Source of the DNA: Aegilops tauschii subsp. strangulata
Lineage: Eukaryota; Streptophyta; Magnoliopsida; Poales; Poaceae
Assembly: GCF_002575655.3 (NCBI RefSeq)
Contig: NC_053035.3
Location: 375,573,792-375,637,791, forward strand
Direction of reading: 5' to 3'
DNA: 64,000 bases
Shown: positions 1 through 10,889 of the stretch, in pieces
Position numbering within the stretch: position 1 is the stretch's first letter
Layout of the letters: every line of letters begins with the position of its first letter
Program-made: the position numbers and the translations under genes
The notes under the pieces: generated by a model
Seen by the model: only the letters and a program-made list of their open reading frames with translations
What the model was told of the DNA's origin: nothing
Database searches by the model: none

Positions 1-757
1 GCTCGAAGAAGGTCAACAATGGGGGAAAGAACACGAGCTGAAAAGATAAGGTTCATTGGGGAAGAAGACCCCCTTTTATAGGAGGGGGAAAATCCAACCG
101 TTATGCTCACAGTCCGCACCGAGCGGTACTACCGCTAGGGCGACAGAAGCCCAATGAAACAACACTGCAAACGGGCAACAGGGCGGTACTACTGCAGGAG
201 CGGTACTACCGCGCGACCACGGAAGTAAAAATAACTGCACTACAAACGGGCAACAGGGCGGTACTACTGCAGGAGCGGTACTACCGCCTGCCCTTGCAGA
301 ACTACCGCGCGACCACGGAAGTAAAAATAACTGCCGCGCCTACAACCGCTGGAGCTAGCTACGAGAAAAAGGCGGCACGGTACTACCGCTCACAGGGAGC
401 GGTACTACCGCGCAAGGCGGATTTAAAAAATTACATCCGCGCCTACTACCGCACGCAATCAGCGACAGGATGCGAGGCAGCGGTACTACCGCTCACCACG
501 AGCGGTACTACCGCGTAGGACGCGGAAGTAAAAAATTACTTCCGCGCCTACTTCCGTGCGCGCCAGCGTTCTGGGCTAGAGGCAGCGGTACTACCGCTCC
601 CTTGACCAGTACTACCGCACGCCACAAAGGCTTTAGCACTTGGATGCCTTCAAAACGCAGCTAAAGACAACAGATGGATCCAATAAAACCAGAACTGCCA
701 TAACTTCTGCAAATGAGCTCCGAATTGAGCAAACTCAAGCTTGTTGGATACAAGACA
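1..757 (-). repeat. Truncated LTR fragment with GCGGTACTACCGC array
   Basis: This stretch repeats, with divergence, the sequence at about 21101-21808. Both share the opening GCTCGAAGAAGGTCAACAAT and the closing string ending in GTTGGATACAAGAC, at 757 and 21808. It therefore belongs to the LTR family found nearly complete at 20116-22888, in the same (reverse) orientation. It is cut at the left by the window edge and ends abruptly at about 757. It holds many copies of the 13-bp inverted repeat GCGGTA-C-TACCGC. The short ORFs here are readings of this array, not genes. Confidence 0.8.
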
Positions 758-1130
758 ACGTGGTCGATCATCTTGGCCTCCTCTCGGCCTCCTCTCTCTC
801 GTCCCACTACACTGGAGTCGTTTCCGGCGTCGATCATCTCGGCCTCCTCTCTCGTCCTACCGCACGGACGATACCATGGCGCGAGCACTGCATTCTCCTC
901 CCCTGTCCACTGTATTTACGCGAGCACCGCAACTAGTTCGCCGACGGTGTCGCTCGTCGTGCCGCCGACGGGGTCGCTCGCCCACGACTCCATGCTCGTC
1001 ATGTCGGACACGGCGCCACGGCCACTATCCACCGCAGACGCCATGGTCCGGCGCACACTGCATTTCTTCTCTCCCTTCCTCTACTAGCTCTTAACCCTGT
1101 GTGCTAAGTGCAAGTGCTAGCTGTTAATCA
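758..1130. other. No gene seen; C/T-rich non-coding
   Basis: Three overlapping open frames of about 100-124 codons exist. They are low-complexity Ser/Arg/Pro readings of a CT-rich sequence with no recognisable domain, so none is called. Confidence 0.5.
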
Positions 1131-1141
1131 TACCCCATGTA

Positions 1142-1345
1142 GGCAACCAAACAACGTGTAGTTGTATGCGCCGAGACAAAGTAGGCAACCAAACAACATA
1201 TGCCAAAGTTGATCCCATAATGCAGGAAGTCCATATGCAGGCAACCAAACAACTTGCAGATGTCGCATATGAGGCTGTTTTTCAGAGCCAGGCTGGGTTG
1301 AGATGTGTATGCAACGCAGGTACTATTCACTACGGCAACCAAACA
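1142..1345. repeat. Four dispersed copies of GGCAACCAAACA
   Basis: The 12-mer GGCAACCAAACA occurs at 1142-1153, 1184-1195, 1240-1251 and 1334-1345. I associate similar strings with Triticeae transposon ends, but no termini or target duplication could be fixed here. Confidence 0.5.
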
Positions 1346-1369
1346 CGCCCCAAATGTTTTATTAGCATT

Positions 1370-1800
1370 TTTCAATACTTATTCAACATTTTTTTCAAAT
1401 GCTTGATTAACATTTTTTATATACATGATAAAAATGCATCATTTTTTAATACATGTTCAACATTTTTTATACACATTTAACATTTTTTAAATGCTTGATC
1501 AACATTTTACAAATACTTGTTCAACATTTTTTCAAATGCTCGAGTAACATTTTTGTATACATCATCAGGAAATTTCATCAATTTTTTAATACATGGTCAA
1601 CTTTTTTTCTATACACATTTAACATTTTTTAAATGTTTTATCTAACATTTTCTAAATACTTTTTAACTTTTTTTCAAATGCTTTGATTAATACTTTTATA
1701 TAGATGATCAAAGGAATTCATTATTTTTAATACATGATCAACATTTTTTATATACACATTCAACATTTTTCAAATGCATGATTAACATTTTTCAAAATAT
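1370..1800. repeat. Degenerate AT-rich array (AACATTTTTnAAATGCTTG type)
   Basis: Units of roughly 20-30 bp built on AACATTTTT, followed by variable AAATGCTTGAT or ATACACATTT, are repeated with heavy divergence. A reverse-complement type of array lies at 52680-53320. No coding potential. Confidence 0.7.
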
Positions 1801-4027
1801 TATGTAAAGTCTATTTGAAAGTGTAAAGCAAATTAAAGAATGGAATGAAAAAACGAAATAAAAACGTAAAAAAAAAAGAAAAAAACGAGGCAGTGTTGTG
1901 CCACGAACTGGGCCGGCCCATATGCTCGCGCGCGCTTCATCGAGTCGGAAGCCTCGGCTCGCTGAACGCGAGACGCCCTTGCCTGTTTCTCAAAAGAAAA
2001 AGGCGCACCCTTGCCTCAAGGCTTCGATTCCTTGTTTATGTATTTTGTTTTGAATTTTTTCTGATTTTTACTAAAAGACCAGTACAGCTTGCAAAATCGG
2101 GTAAGGCGTCGGTTCGGCCCGGTTCGGTTTTTGAAACCACGACCGCTGGAGATGCATCTTAGCTTCCCTCTCACCGTTTGCGGCACGGCATCGGCATCGG
2201 CATGGACGTAGAATCCATGGTTCAAAAATCCCCAAACGTGAATGCAGCTTTTTATTGGTCAACTGGTTACCACTCCTCGGTACAGCAAAAAATATACTAA
2301 CGTGAACCAGGTCGATTGTTTAGCTTTTGCTTTGATTGGTCCCAAACGTAAGACACGCAAAAATCTCCACGCTGGTCCAGGAGTGGCAACACACAGGCAC
2401 AGGCTCGCGGGTGTGGCGCTGCAAGTCGCAGTTCCGGCCTTCCGATTTTCTCTGCCCCGTCCGTCCATCTCTTTTAAACAAGAAGAGATGGCGAGCATGG
2501 CAGGAGCCCCGAGTGGGCCGCCGAACAGAGAGCTCTTCTCTCCACGACCATGGTTTGTGCTCGCATGCTTTCCCTACCGCGCTTCCGCGTTTCAAATCTA
2601 GAATCATCATCCATGCATTGCGCGGTGATGCTTGTTTTGTTTGCGCTGCAATAGGGTTTAGGGAATGCATTAAGGTTTTTCCCTTATGGCTTCTTTTTAT
2701 GTGCTCAGTGAGCAGCACCCTGACCTTTCGAGGTTCCCAAAAAAAGGAAAGAAAAAACTCATGACGATTGCCAAAGAGTCAATAACAGGCAGATTACTGT
2801 CACAGCCGCTTCCGACCAGGCCATAACACACGGAGGGAACAACGGAAGTGGAGACACCAGACACACACGTCCAATGACTCTGGCCCTAAAGACAGCATGG
2901 CATGGCAATCGACGGTACCGCATGTCCATGCCAACAATCATGAGGTTTCCCCCCTGATCATGAAATCCCCAATACCATCGGACAAAGATGTAAGCAGCTC
3001 ACCAGTTGCCCGGCCGTTGCCCCTCCAAGTATCACAGACAGCCAACCCCCTCCAACTGCATCCCCGGCCACCACCGCCATTATTCAGAGAGGGGATCATG
3101 GCCAAGCTGGACAAGCATAATGCCGCGGCCTCCACTTTTGGATTTCATGGTCCTGCCTGCCTGTGGTTTGGTATGCTATGCTGGTCAAAGGGAAAGTTGT
3201 TGCTCCTTGGCACTGTCCGTCCATCTGTCCACAGCTTGCTTGCTTGCCCTTCTCGCTGTTCGCTTGGGCCTTTTGCCTTTTGTTAACTGTACCACCCGAC
3301 CCAACCCAAGCATGGCTGATGCTCATCATTACCAGCGTATAAACGCGCGAAAGATGCCCGCTTTTGGTTCGGCCTGCGCGCCCTGTTCGTCTTGCCACTT
3401 TCAGAACGCTTCTCTTTCATCCAAATGGATGTGAAAGAATCTCCCTTGGCCTAACTAGGAATGCAATGGTAGTCCAGTGGACAAGAGTCGCACTGCTTCA
3501 GTCAAAAACTGGATGCTCCCAAACAAGATGGTGTTTTTTTTACTGCAAATGGGCAAACAAAACAATGGTCGAGACCCCGACGTCACAGATCATTGCCATA
3601 TGCAATGCACCAGAACAGCGACAAAAGGGAAGGAGCAGAGGAACATGGAGAGCAACATGGGGTTGGTGACCACAAAATATGAACGATTTCTAAACAAAAT
3701 CAACATGCCGACGAAAGATAATCCACGGATACCATGTACAGACAGGTTTTTTTTTTACAGATCAGCAACACTTCTTCGGCCCCTCCAAGATGTCAACAAA
3801 CCATCACTATCTCAACATCTCCCCACCTTCCGATCCCAGCTAGGAGTATCTCATTCATAGCACAAGCCCACTTTGGTTCCAAGCAAACACATACAAATCC
3901 GATCCCCAAAAAACAGCAAGCCAACAAATTAAAGAACCCGACACAAAAACGGCCATCTCCTATCATGCGACATGTTCAAATGGTGGTGGTATGGACCTGG
4001 TTGGCGATTGTATAAGCCGGAACCTCA
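1801..4027. other. Intergenic; no gene recognised, includes patellin 3' flank
   Basis: Several open frames up to 142 codons overlap on both strands without recognisable domains, splice logic or family resemblance. The part just below 4028 must contain the 3' UTR of the minus-strand patellin gene, but its polyadenylation point could not be placed. Nothing else can be supported. Confidence 0.5.
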
Positions 4028-6707
4028 TCAGGCGGAGGACTCGGTGGAGCTCTTCACCTTGAATCGGCACAGCAGCTTCTTCTTCTTCGATGTCGGGTTG
4101 TTGACGATGAGCACCACCTTGCCAGGCTCGCCCGCTTTGAAGCTACCCTTCATGATTGGCTCCTCGTTGGCGGGCACCTTCCGAGTCTTCTGCACGATGA
4201 CCGTGTAGCCGCCCTCGGCGTCCGGGGTGAACTCCACGCCGTAGCTCACCTCCCATCCGAGCACACGGAGCTCCCACACGACCGTGGAGTTCTAAAATGA
4301 CAGCACATTGATGAAATGAACTATGAGTGTTTATTCTAGCATCGTAGTGTCAATTTGAGGGTAGAAGCAGGGATCAACCTCAGTAGCAGGAATCTCAACA
4401 GTTTCTTTGGAAGAAGGTTTGACAGTGAGCTCGGTGACGCCATCAGAGGTGGAGAATTCAGTATCATCCTCTTTGTAGAGGCCGCCAAATTGGACAGGGA
4501 CCTGCTCCGGCGCGATGTATCTGCATCAGATTAGTGAAGGCAAACAACAGGTGAGAACATGGTAAGAAAGTATGGGTGTTAAACAAGAGAAGAAGACTTG
4601 CAGAGATTATCATGTGCGAACCTGAATAGGGTCTCTGCGGTCTTGGCTGGGCTGCAAAACGTGAATTTGCTCTTGGTGCGCTGTGTGAGGAATGGGCTCA
4701 TCATCTTGTTTGCCGCAAGATACCACCATGGCACATTGATGAACACCTGCATATGGTCAATGATCCGACCAAATTGATCCCAATTCAGTTCACTCAATTC
4801 ATCATATATCCAAGTCCCCCTAGTCTCATAACAAGCACATACCATATTCAACAGCAAGGGACATAACTCAAACGAAGAAGGGAGTAAAATCTAGAAGTGA
4901 AATGACGCCACTATCTTAGCTTACTTGCACCACCAATCCAGCATATCTAGATAGATTACAGAGGTACAGGTGCTATACACCATATGAATTCAGTTGAACC
5001 CACGACAATGTCGTGTTCATCAGATGAATTCATCATATACTGAAGTCACCCCAGTCTCATAACAAGCAAGTACCATTTGCAATAGCAAGGAACATAACTC
5101 AAACAAGAAAGAGAAAATTAGAAGTGAAATGGCGCCACTATGTCATCCTACTTGCACCAACAATCCACCATATCTAGTTAGATTATTGTGCTACGAGTGC
5201 TATCAGAATGACACTAGTCAAATTTCCCACCGGACGAATCACAGCATTAGACTACCTACAGCAGACGAATTCAGTTGAAGCCACTACAAACACAAAATCG
5301 CTGCCTAATAAAGCAAACAAATGCATAATCACTGTGCTGATGTTACCAAATTTTGGAGTAAGAATTAGGACACGATACCACAAAGAGAAGAGACAAGTTT
5401 AATACCTTCTTGGCGATGAATTCAGGGTAGTTGTCCTGGAGCAGCGCGAGCGCCTGGCGGGTGACGGCGCGGTGCTTGCCGAGCATGGGCGGCGAGTTCT
5501 TGAGGTCGGTGACCTGCACCATGGAGCAGATGCCGCTGGGCGAGAAGTCGAGCTGCTCCCGGATGCCGCGCTCGAGGAGCTGGATGCGCCACTTGAGGAA
5601 GCGCTCCCGCTTCTCGTCGTCGCCGAAGGCCTTCTCGTAGAGATCCTTGTCCTGGAACTCGCTGTAGACGTTGTAGCAGACGGGGTGCCCCTCGCGGTCG
5701 GCGCCGCGGTAGAAGACGACGTTCTCCAGCTCCGGGACTCCGAGGTCGGCGCCGAGGAGCGCGTCGATGCCGAAGCTCTTGCGCCACAGCACCGCCGCCT
5801 TGAGCATCGCCATGGCCTCCTTCACCTTGAACTCGCGCGCGCGGAGGAACTTGAGGAGCACCGTGTCCGTGCGCTCGTCGCCGCCCACCAGCGGCACGCC
5901 CCAGATCAGCTCCTCCTTGGGCTCGGCGGCGGGCGCCGCCTCCGGCTCGGACGCGGCGGGGACGGCGGTCTCCTCGATGGCTTCCACGGTTTTGGTGCCT
6001 TCCTCCTCGGCGACCACGACGGTTTTCTCCTCCGGCTTGGCCTCCTCGGCCGCCACCTCGGCCTTGGGCTCGTCCGCGGCGGCCACCGCCGCCGGTGCCT
6101 CGGCCTTGGGCTCCTCCGCGACAGCCACCGCCGCCGGTGCCTCCGTCTTGGGCTCCTCCTTGGCAGGCTCCTCGGCCTTGGGATCGTCCTGGGCCGGCGC
6201 CTCCGCCTTGGGCTCCTCCTTGGCAGGCTCCTCGGCCTTGGGCTCGCTGCTCTCGGCCTTAGGCGCCTCGCCCTCGGCCGCCACATCGCTCTTGGCCGGC
6301 TCGTCGGTCTTGGCAGGTTCCTCGGCCGCCGGGGTGGGCGGCGGCGGGGGCGGGGGCAGGTCGAACTCCCCGGCGGCGAGCGCGGCGGCGACGAGGTCCT
6401 TGAGCTGGGCGAGCGCCTTCTGCTCGGGGTCGGCGAGGTCGGCCACCAGGTTGCTCTCCTCCTTGAAGGAGGCGGTGCTGCCCTCGATGACCGCCGCCTC
6501 GTCGGCCCCGGCCTCCGCCACCGCCTCCTCCATCTTCTTCTCCTCCTCCTCCTCCTCCTTCGCCTCAGCCGCGGCCGCCGCCTCGTCAGCCTTCTCCCCC
6601 ACCCCGACGGCCTTGTCCTCCGCCTTGGTCTCCGGCTCCGGCTCCGTCACGGCCACCTCGGCCACCGCAGCCGCCGCAGCGGCCTCCTGCTTGGTCTCCT
6701 CGGCCAT
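4028..6707 (-). CDS. PATL: Patellin-type phosphoinositide-transfer protein (SEC14/CRAL-TRIO + GOLD), 4 exons
   Basis: Coding exons on the minus strand are 6707-5406, 4746-4622, 4520-4379 and 4291-4028. All introns are GT-AG and the phases fit, giving 610 residues. Residues 1 to about 260 are an acidic Ala/Glu/Pro/Lys-rich tail with EEPKAEAP-like repeats. The CRAL-TRIO N-terminal helices begin near Trp269 (IWGVPLVGGDERTD, LLKFLRAREFKV). The SEC14 lipid-binding domain follows (VFYRGADREGHPVCYN, NYPEFIAKK, INVPWWYLAANKMMSPFL). The C-terminal GOLD domain contains VVWELRVLGWEVSYGVEF and ends in a Lys-rich, Ser-rich tail. This order is diagnostic of plant patellins. Known members bind phosphoinositides at the plasma membrane and cell plate and act in membrane trafficking and auxin or stress responses. 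The Met at 6707 was chosen because it starts the usual MAEET-like acidic tail; the upstream open frame is 5' UTR. All expected domains are present, so the gene looks intact. Subfamily number not assigned. Confidence 0.95.
4794..5201. repeat. Imperfect tandem duplication inside patellin intron 1
   Basis: Two copies of about 180 bp, with starts about 230 bp apart, lie in the 659-bp first intron (5405-4747). Shared strings include GTCTCATAACAAGCA (4823 and 5053), GGAACATAACTCAAAC-like, AGAAGTGAAATG and CGCCACTAT. The second copy is diverged by substitutions and small gaps. Confidence 0.75.
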
Positions 6708-7129
6708 GCTGCTGGAAGCGGATGGAAGTGTGCGCGTGCTGGCGGTGGAAGCTAGGACCGCGTGCGCGAGGGAGAAGAATCTGTGGGGAGAGGGAGGGAG
6801 GGAGGGAGGCGAGAGATTTGTAGGGGAATGGAGGGAGGGGGCAGAACGACCAGCTAGTTTGGTTTCCGTTTCCCCTGGTGGCTGGCTGGGCTGGTGTTTG
6901 CTTTGCTGGAAGCATGCGCGACGCAGAGCCAGCAGAGCAGAGCGAGCAGGGCCCTCGCGGAGGAGGCGCCTAGGTAGAGTAGACCGCTGCCGTGGGGTCC
7001 ACCCACTCCCCACTCCCTCCGGCCTCCATGCTTCGCGTGACACCACCTTTTTGCTCTGCTGCTTACGCTCCGAAGGAAGTCAAGAGCAGCGAGGACAGCT
7101 GCCATTTTCCTTACGCCATCGCTGAGGTT
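6708..7129 (-). promoter_or_regulatory. Patellin 5' UTR / proximal promoter
   Basis: This is the only sequence between the patellin start codon and the Mutator-like insertion at 7130. On the coding strand it contains a CT-rich tract (complement of the GGGA repeats at 6786-6815), typical of pyrimidine patches near grass transcription starts. No convincing TATA box was seen. The transcription start is not determined. Confidence 0.5.
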
Positions 7130-7144
7130 TCGTTTTGAGAGTTA

Positions 7145-8425
7145 GAGCAACTCCGATCCATTACGTGCGCGGTCCGTTTGGTCCGTGCGGACAGGAAAGG
7201 CAGCCTAACGCGCCGACTCAAACGGACGCGCGCCCGTTTTTCGTCCGCGGACGACCAATTTTCGGCTCATTTTTAAGCCTGATTTGCGTCGGCGCGAACA
7301 CGAGACGGACGTGCGCGCTCGCCTACTCCTGTCCCCGGGCCCGCTGGTTTGTGGCACATTGGCCTTCCTTCCCCCGTCCAACAAGCAACCCTCGCCCCCG
7401 CCTTCTCCGTCACCGACGCTGTCGCCCATTTTTGCCGGCGACTCTTCCAGCTGCCGCCGCCTCCACATCCGCCCAGCAACGCCGCCCCTGTCCCCAGTCG
7501 CCCACCTCCGCCGTTTTGCCGCCGGGGAGCAAACTGGTTCCCGCCGCCGCTTCCCCCACCGCCCAGCCGCCCGCGACCAAGAAGACGCCTCGCCGCCCCC
7601 GCCACATACGACCGGCACGCTCGTCGGACGCCGTCACACTCGTCGGACTCCGGCAGGGCAGCTAGCTGGTCTGTGGGCGCCGCGTCTCCCCTCGCCGGCC
7701 GTCTCCTTCTTCGACGCCCGCAAGCTGTTCGACAGTTTGCCAAGGTACGAAAATGGACTCCGCCGACGAGTTCTTTTTCCTTGCGACTCCGACGATTCGT
7801 CGTCCGACGACGAGGAGGAGATATTGGCTGCCGTGTTGGTCCATCACCACCTCAACAACCAGCGGTCGTTGTTCCGTGGCTCCATTCCGGGCCACCATCC
7901 GGCGTTGAATCGTAACCGGGAGAGCGGGCATTTCCTTCGCCCGGAACGTCTGTACGATCAAGGCTTTCAGTTTCAGGGTGAGAATGTTGTGCCTGACCAT
8001 GGAGTAGCGGCAACATTTGAGCAGTTCACTCAGTTTCATGAAGACATGCATGATTGGGAAACTCACGTGCAACTGTAAAATGATTTGGTTGAGCATATGT
8101 GGACTCATGTTGGCAACCAATAGATGTATCTTCTTTTATTCGTTTGCAAAACTATGTGAAACATTTTTATTTTTATTTGGCCTGTAAAACTATACTATTT
8201 ATTTAGGCGGCTAAACTATTTTGTTTGTTAAATTTTCATTTCATAATATGTTGAATGCAATGTATTGGGCGGTCAGCCGGCCACGCCTGCACATATGGGT
8301 CAGCGCGTTGGGAGCGCTGCCGACCCATATGAAAAACAAGGCGGACGCCGGGCGGGCGGCCGACCCAAACGGACAAAGAGCGGACGAAATCGCCGTCCGT
8401 TTGGGTCGGCCCGTTGGAGTTGCTC
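7145..8425 (+). mobile_element. PIF/Harbinger element, internally deleted
   Basis: Terminal inverted repeats GAGCAACTCC / GGAGTTGCTC are bounded by the 3-bp duplication TTA (7142-7144 and 8426-8428), the hallmark of PIF/Harbinger. The 1281-bp element carries a transposase remnant (7740-8123). It sits six bases inside the left terminus of the surrounding MULE, so it inserted later. Confidence 0.9.
7740..8123 (+). pseudogene. Harbinger transposase remnant: N- and C-terminal ends joined, catalytic core deleted
   Basis: The frame reads DSDDSSSDDEEEILAA followed by HHHLNNQRSLFRGSIPGH, matching my memory of the start of plant Harbinger (ALP1-like) transposases. It then passes directly to TFEQFTQFHEDMHDWETH and, after an in-frame TAA at 8076-8078, to NDLVEHMWTHVGNQ and a stop at 8123. 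Those are the usual last residues of the family. The DDE catalytic domain of several hundred residues is missing. This is a deletion derivative and is inactive. Confidence 0.75.
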
Positions 8426-8560
8426 TTAATACCATTTTTAGTACATAAGCTTGTCCTGATGGGAACAGATTCATACAAAAACTAAAAAAAACCCATAAAA
8501 ATGGTCCTCAAACTTGCCTAACAGAACATTTTCATACAATTCCGTCAATTCTACTCTTGC
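8426..8560. repeat. Left terminal inverted repeat of the MULE (main part)
   Basis: It reads AATACCATTTTTAGTACATA and continues to about 8560. It matches the reverse complement of about 10890-11133, allowing for the Stowaway there. The first six bases of this arm lie at 7139-7144, split off by the Harbinger insertion. Confidence 0.8.
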
Positions 8561-9394
8561 CGTGACGCACAGTTTACACTTACAAATTTGTTTTCTTACC
8601 GAGAGTTGTATTCCTCGCTAAATATATGTTTAATGGTCCATTTTTATTTTTTTGAGAAAATTATCAGATTTATTATAAAGATTTACCGGAAATACAAAAC
8701 ACCTCAAACATAGAAAAAAACTTACATCAAGGTCCATGGACCACCGAACGACCATTGTCGTCGCCAGAACGAGCCGCTGTCGCAGCTCCCATACCGGAGT
8801 CGGCTTAACCTTGTCGATGACAGCCGGGAAGTCTTTGTGCACGTGCCCCTAAGGACCAACGCCCTGGAGCCGCAGTCGTCACCGTTGAATCCTTGAATCG
8901 ATCTGAAGAACCTCACACCAAATATCATCGTTGCGTACGCATGACGAGAAAGCCTAATCTCGCCATCCCAAGGAGCTGGCAAGAATCTACGCCGGAGCTC
9001 TGTCTAATTCGTACCAGTGGTCGAACTTGAGGAGGATCGGGGCCCGAAAGACTGACTCGAAGAAGAAGCGCCACCATCGATCCAAACGCTACCCCCATGT
9101 GGACTAAAACCTACCAATCTACTAGCCTGATCCGAGCCACTAGAAAATCCCTCCCCGCCACTGACCATCGGAGCGATGGGTGGAGGCGAGGCGAATCCAC
9201 AGGCTCGTCGGTGAAGATCAAGAGGAAGAAAGGCTTTCCCTAGTCGCCTTGGGAGAGGGGAAAGAAAAGATGCAGTATCTGGCTTGGATGAAAGTTATGT
9301 TCAGTGGTCCATTTGAGTGTGTATGCTCCACTTTTGAGCCAAGGTTTCTTGTAGGTATAACAATCTGTGGTATTTGAAGTGTTCTCGCCCATTA
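8561..9394. other. MULE interior, left half; no gene
   Basis: AT-rich then GC-richer non-coding sequence. It begins with a poly-T stretch (8640-8660) followed by text resembling a dispersed Triticeae repeat. The open frames (70-86 codons) have no recognisable content. Confidence 0.5.
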
Positions 9395-10628
9395 GAGCAA
9401 CTCCAACGGGCCGACTCAAATGGACAGCGAATTTGTCCGTTTGGGTCGGCCTGATGGACACCAACGTCCGCTTGCGCGTTTGGGTCGGCGCAAGCGCCTA
9501 ATGCAGGCCCGACCACATTTGGATGGCGTGCGAAAAAAATGCAAACATTTCAAAAATAAAGAACAAACATTAGTTAAACATTAAAGGCCGTTTACGATGG
9601 TCGGCTTGGCCTTGACCGGGGACGGCAGGGCCACTGGCGGCACAACGCAGTTGCCCGCCGCGGAGAGGGCCATGGCAGCCTGGTACGCTGCCTCCTCTTC
9701 CTCCTTCTCCGCCAACCTGCGCCGCTTGTCCTCCTCGCTCTCCCGGAAGACAGCCGCAATGGCCACCTGGTAGGCGGCCTCCGCCTCCTGGTCCTCGTCG
9801 CGGACGATGAGCGGTGGCAGCGGCGAGGTGCGGGCGACTTCGCAGACGCCGCGTCGCCTCGCCTCCTCGTGCTCGAAGACGAACCAACGAGCCCAGTTAG
9901 GCGAGTCGAAAGCGTACGCCGCGTCGTTGCGCTGCTCCGGCGTCAGCAGCGCCCATCGGCGCCGCACCTCCTCCACGCGCGCCCTGGCCGACCGGGCGCA
10001 GCCGGCACCGGGATCCTATCCGGATTCAAATGTCAGTCGTGCGGCAGGGTCACGTCTAGGTAGGGGAGAGGCACGCGATGCTGCCAGTGCCACTCCGCCT
10101 GGTGGATTGACACGTTGAGGCGCTGCCTCGGCTGGCGGAGGCGGGGGGAGGCGGGGAAGAGGGGTGGGCGGGGCCTTGCCCTTGGCTTTGCCGGAGCCGA
10201 AGCCGAAGAAGAACCCCATTTACTAGGCTAGAGGTGGCTAGGGTTGCCGACGACGAGGGAACGGAGAGGGTGGCGAGATAGGGACGGAGGGGCTTCTGGA
10301 AGCGGATGAGCACCACCCCCCCCCCCCCACACACACACGCTCGGATTAAAAAAGGCCGACCGCCGTCGCTGATGCGTGGGCCCGAGGTGGGCGGCCATCA
10401 TAAATTAAGCTGACCGCGGTTGTTGGACGGCCGCCAGATGGGGACGCGGCGGACACCGAGAAGATGAACGAGGCGTTCGCGCCGATGCATTTGGGCCGCA
10501 AATGCGTCGGCGCGGACGCAAAGCAGACGCTTTTTGGATTTGGGCCTACGCGTTGGGCCTCTTTATTTGTCCGCGCCGACCCAAACGGTTGCAGGTGAAC
10601 GTTTTGGGTCGGCCCGTTGAAGTTGCTC
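9395..10628 (-). mobile_element. Second PIF/Harbinger element in the same MULE
   Basis: Termini GAGCAACTCC at 9395 and GAAGTTGCTC ending at 10628 are flanked by TTA (9392-9394, 10629-10631). Subterminal sequence (GGGTCGGCCCGTT and similar) is shared with the 7145-8425 element, so they are relatives. It is 1234 bp and carries a different ORF (9581-10110, minus). A C-run followed by CA repeats lies at about 10315-10338. Confidence 0.88.
9581..10110 (-). pseudogene. Harbinger-carried ORF remnant, frameshifted
   Basis: In one minus-strand frame the 5' part reads HQAEWHWQHRVPLPYLDVTL and then LNPDRIPVP, with a TGA between. In another frame the 3' part reads EEVRRRWALLTPEQRNDAAY, then FDSPNWARWFVFEHEEARRR, ending at 9581 with an Ala/Glu-rich tail. 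Similar pieces occur in that order in many Triticeae transposon-borne proteins (from memory). This copy is broken by a stop and at least one frameshift near 10000. Function unknown; it lacks transposase motifs. Confidence 0.55.
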
Positions 10629-10631
10629 TTA

Positions 10632-10889
10632 GTCAGTCCAAAGTGTGCATCATCATGCAAATAATATAAGAATTGATTAAACTTTGCGTCAAGAAACTAA
10701 TATAAGAATTGCAACTCAATTTAGTACAACAAGTGTCGTCGACTCGGTGGTTAGCTCGCTGGCGCATCAGAGCTGCATGTGCGGGAGGTCTTTTTAGTTT
10801 GATTCCCCACGGCAATCTGTTTTATTGTTTTGTTTATTCATTCTCTGTTACATTGACAAGTGGGCCCGGCTCCAACCATAACAGCAGGA
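10632..10889. other. MULE interior, right half; no gene
   Basis: Non-coding sequence between the second Harbinger and the right inverted repeat. One 71-codon open frame extends into the TIR and is not called. Confidence 0.5.

Noticed and set aside
121..620. CRISPR-like regularly recurring GCGGTACTACCGC
   Set aside because: Spacing is irregular, units are too short and the context is a plant LTR that recurs at 20116-22888.
5472..7125. Long plus-strand open frames (427 and 452 codons) opposite patellin exon 1
   Set aside because: They are antisense readings of a GC-rich, Ala/Glu-coding exon. The minus strand carries the conserved domains and splice sites.
9581..10219. A single minus-strand gene of about 213 codons with one TAG at 10018-10016
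   Set aside because: The upstream in-frame part does not resemble the family. The familiar HWQHRVPLP segment is in another frame, so frameshift decay is the better explanation.
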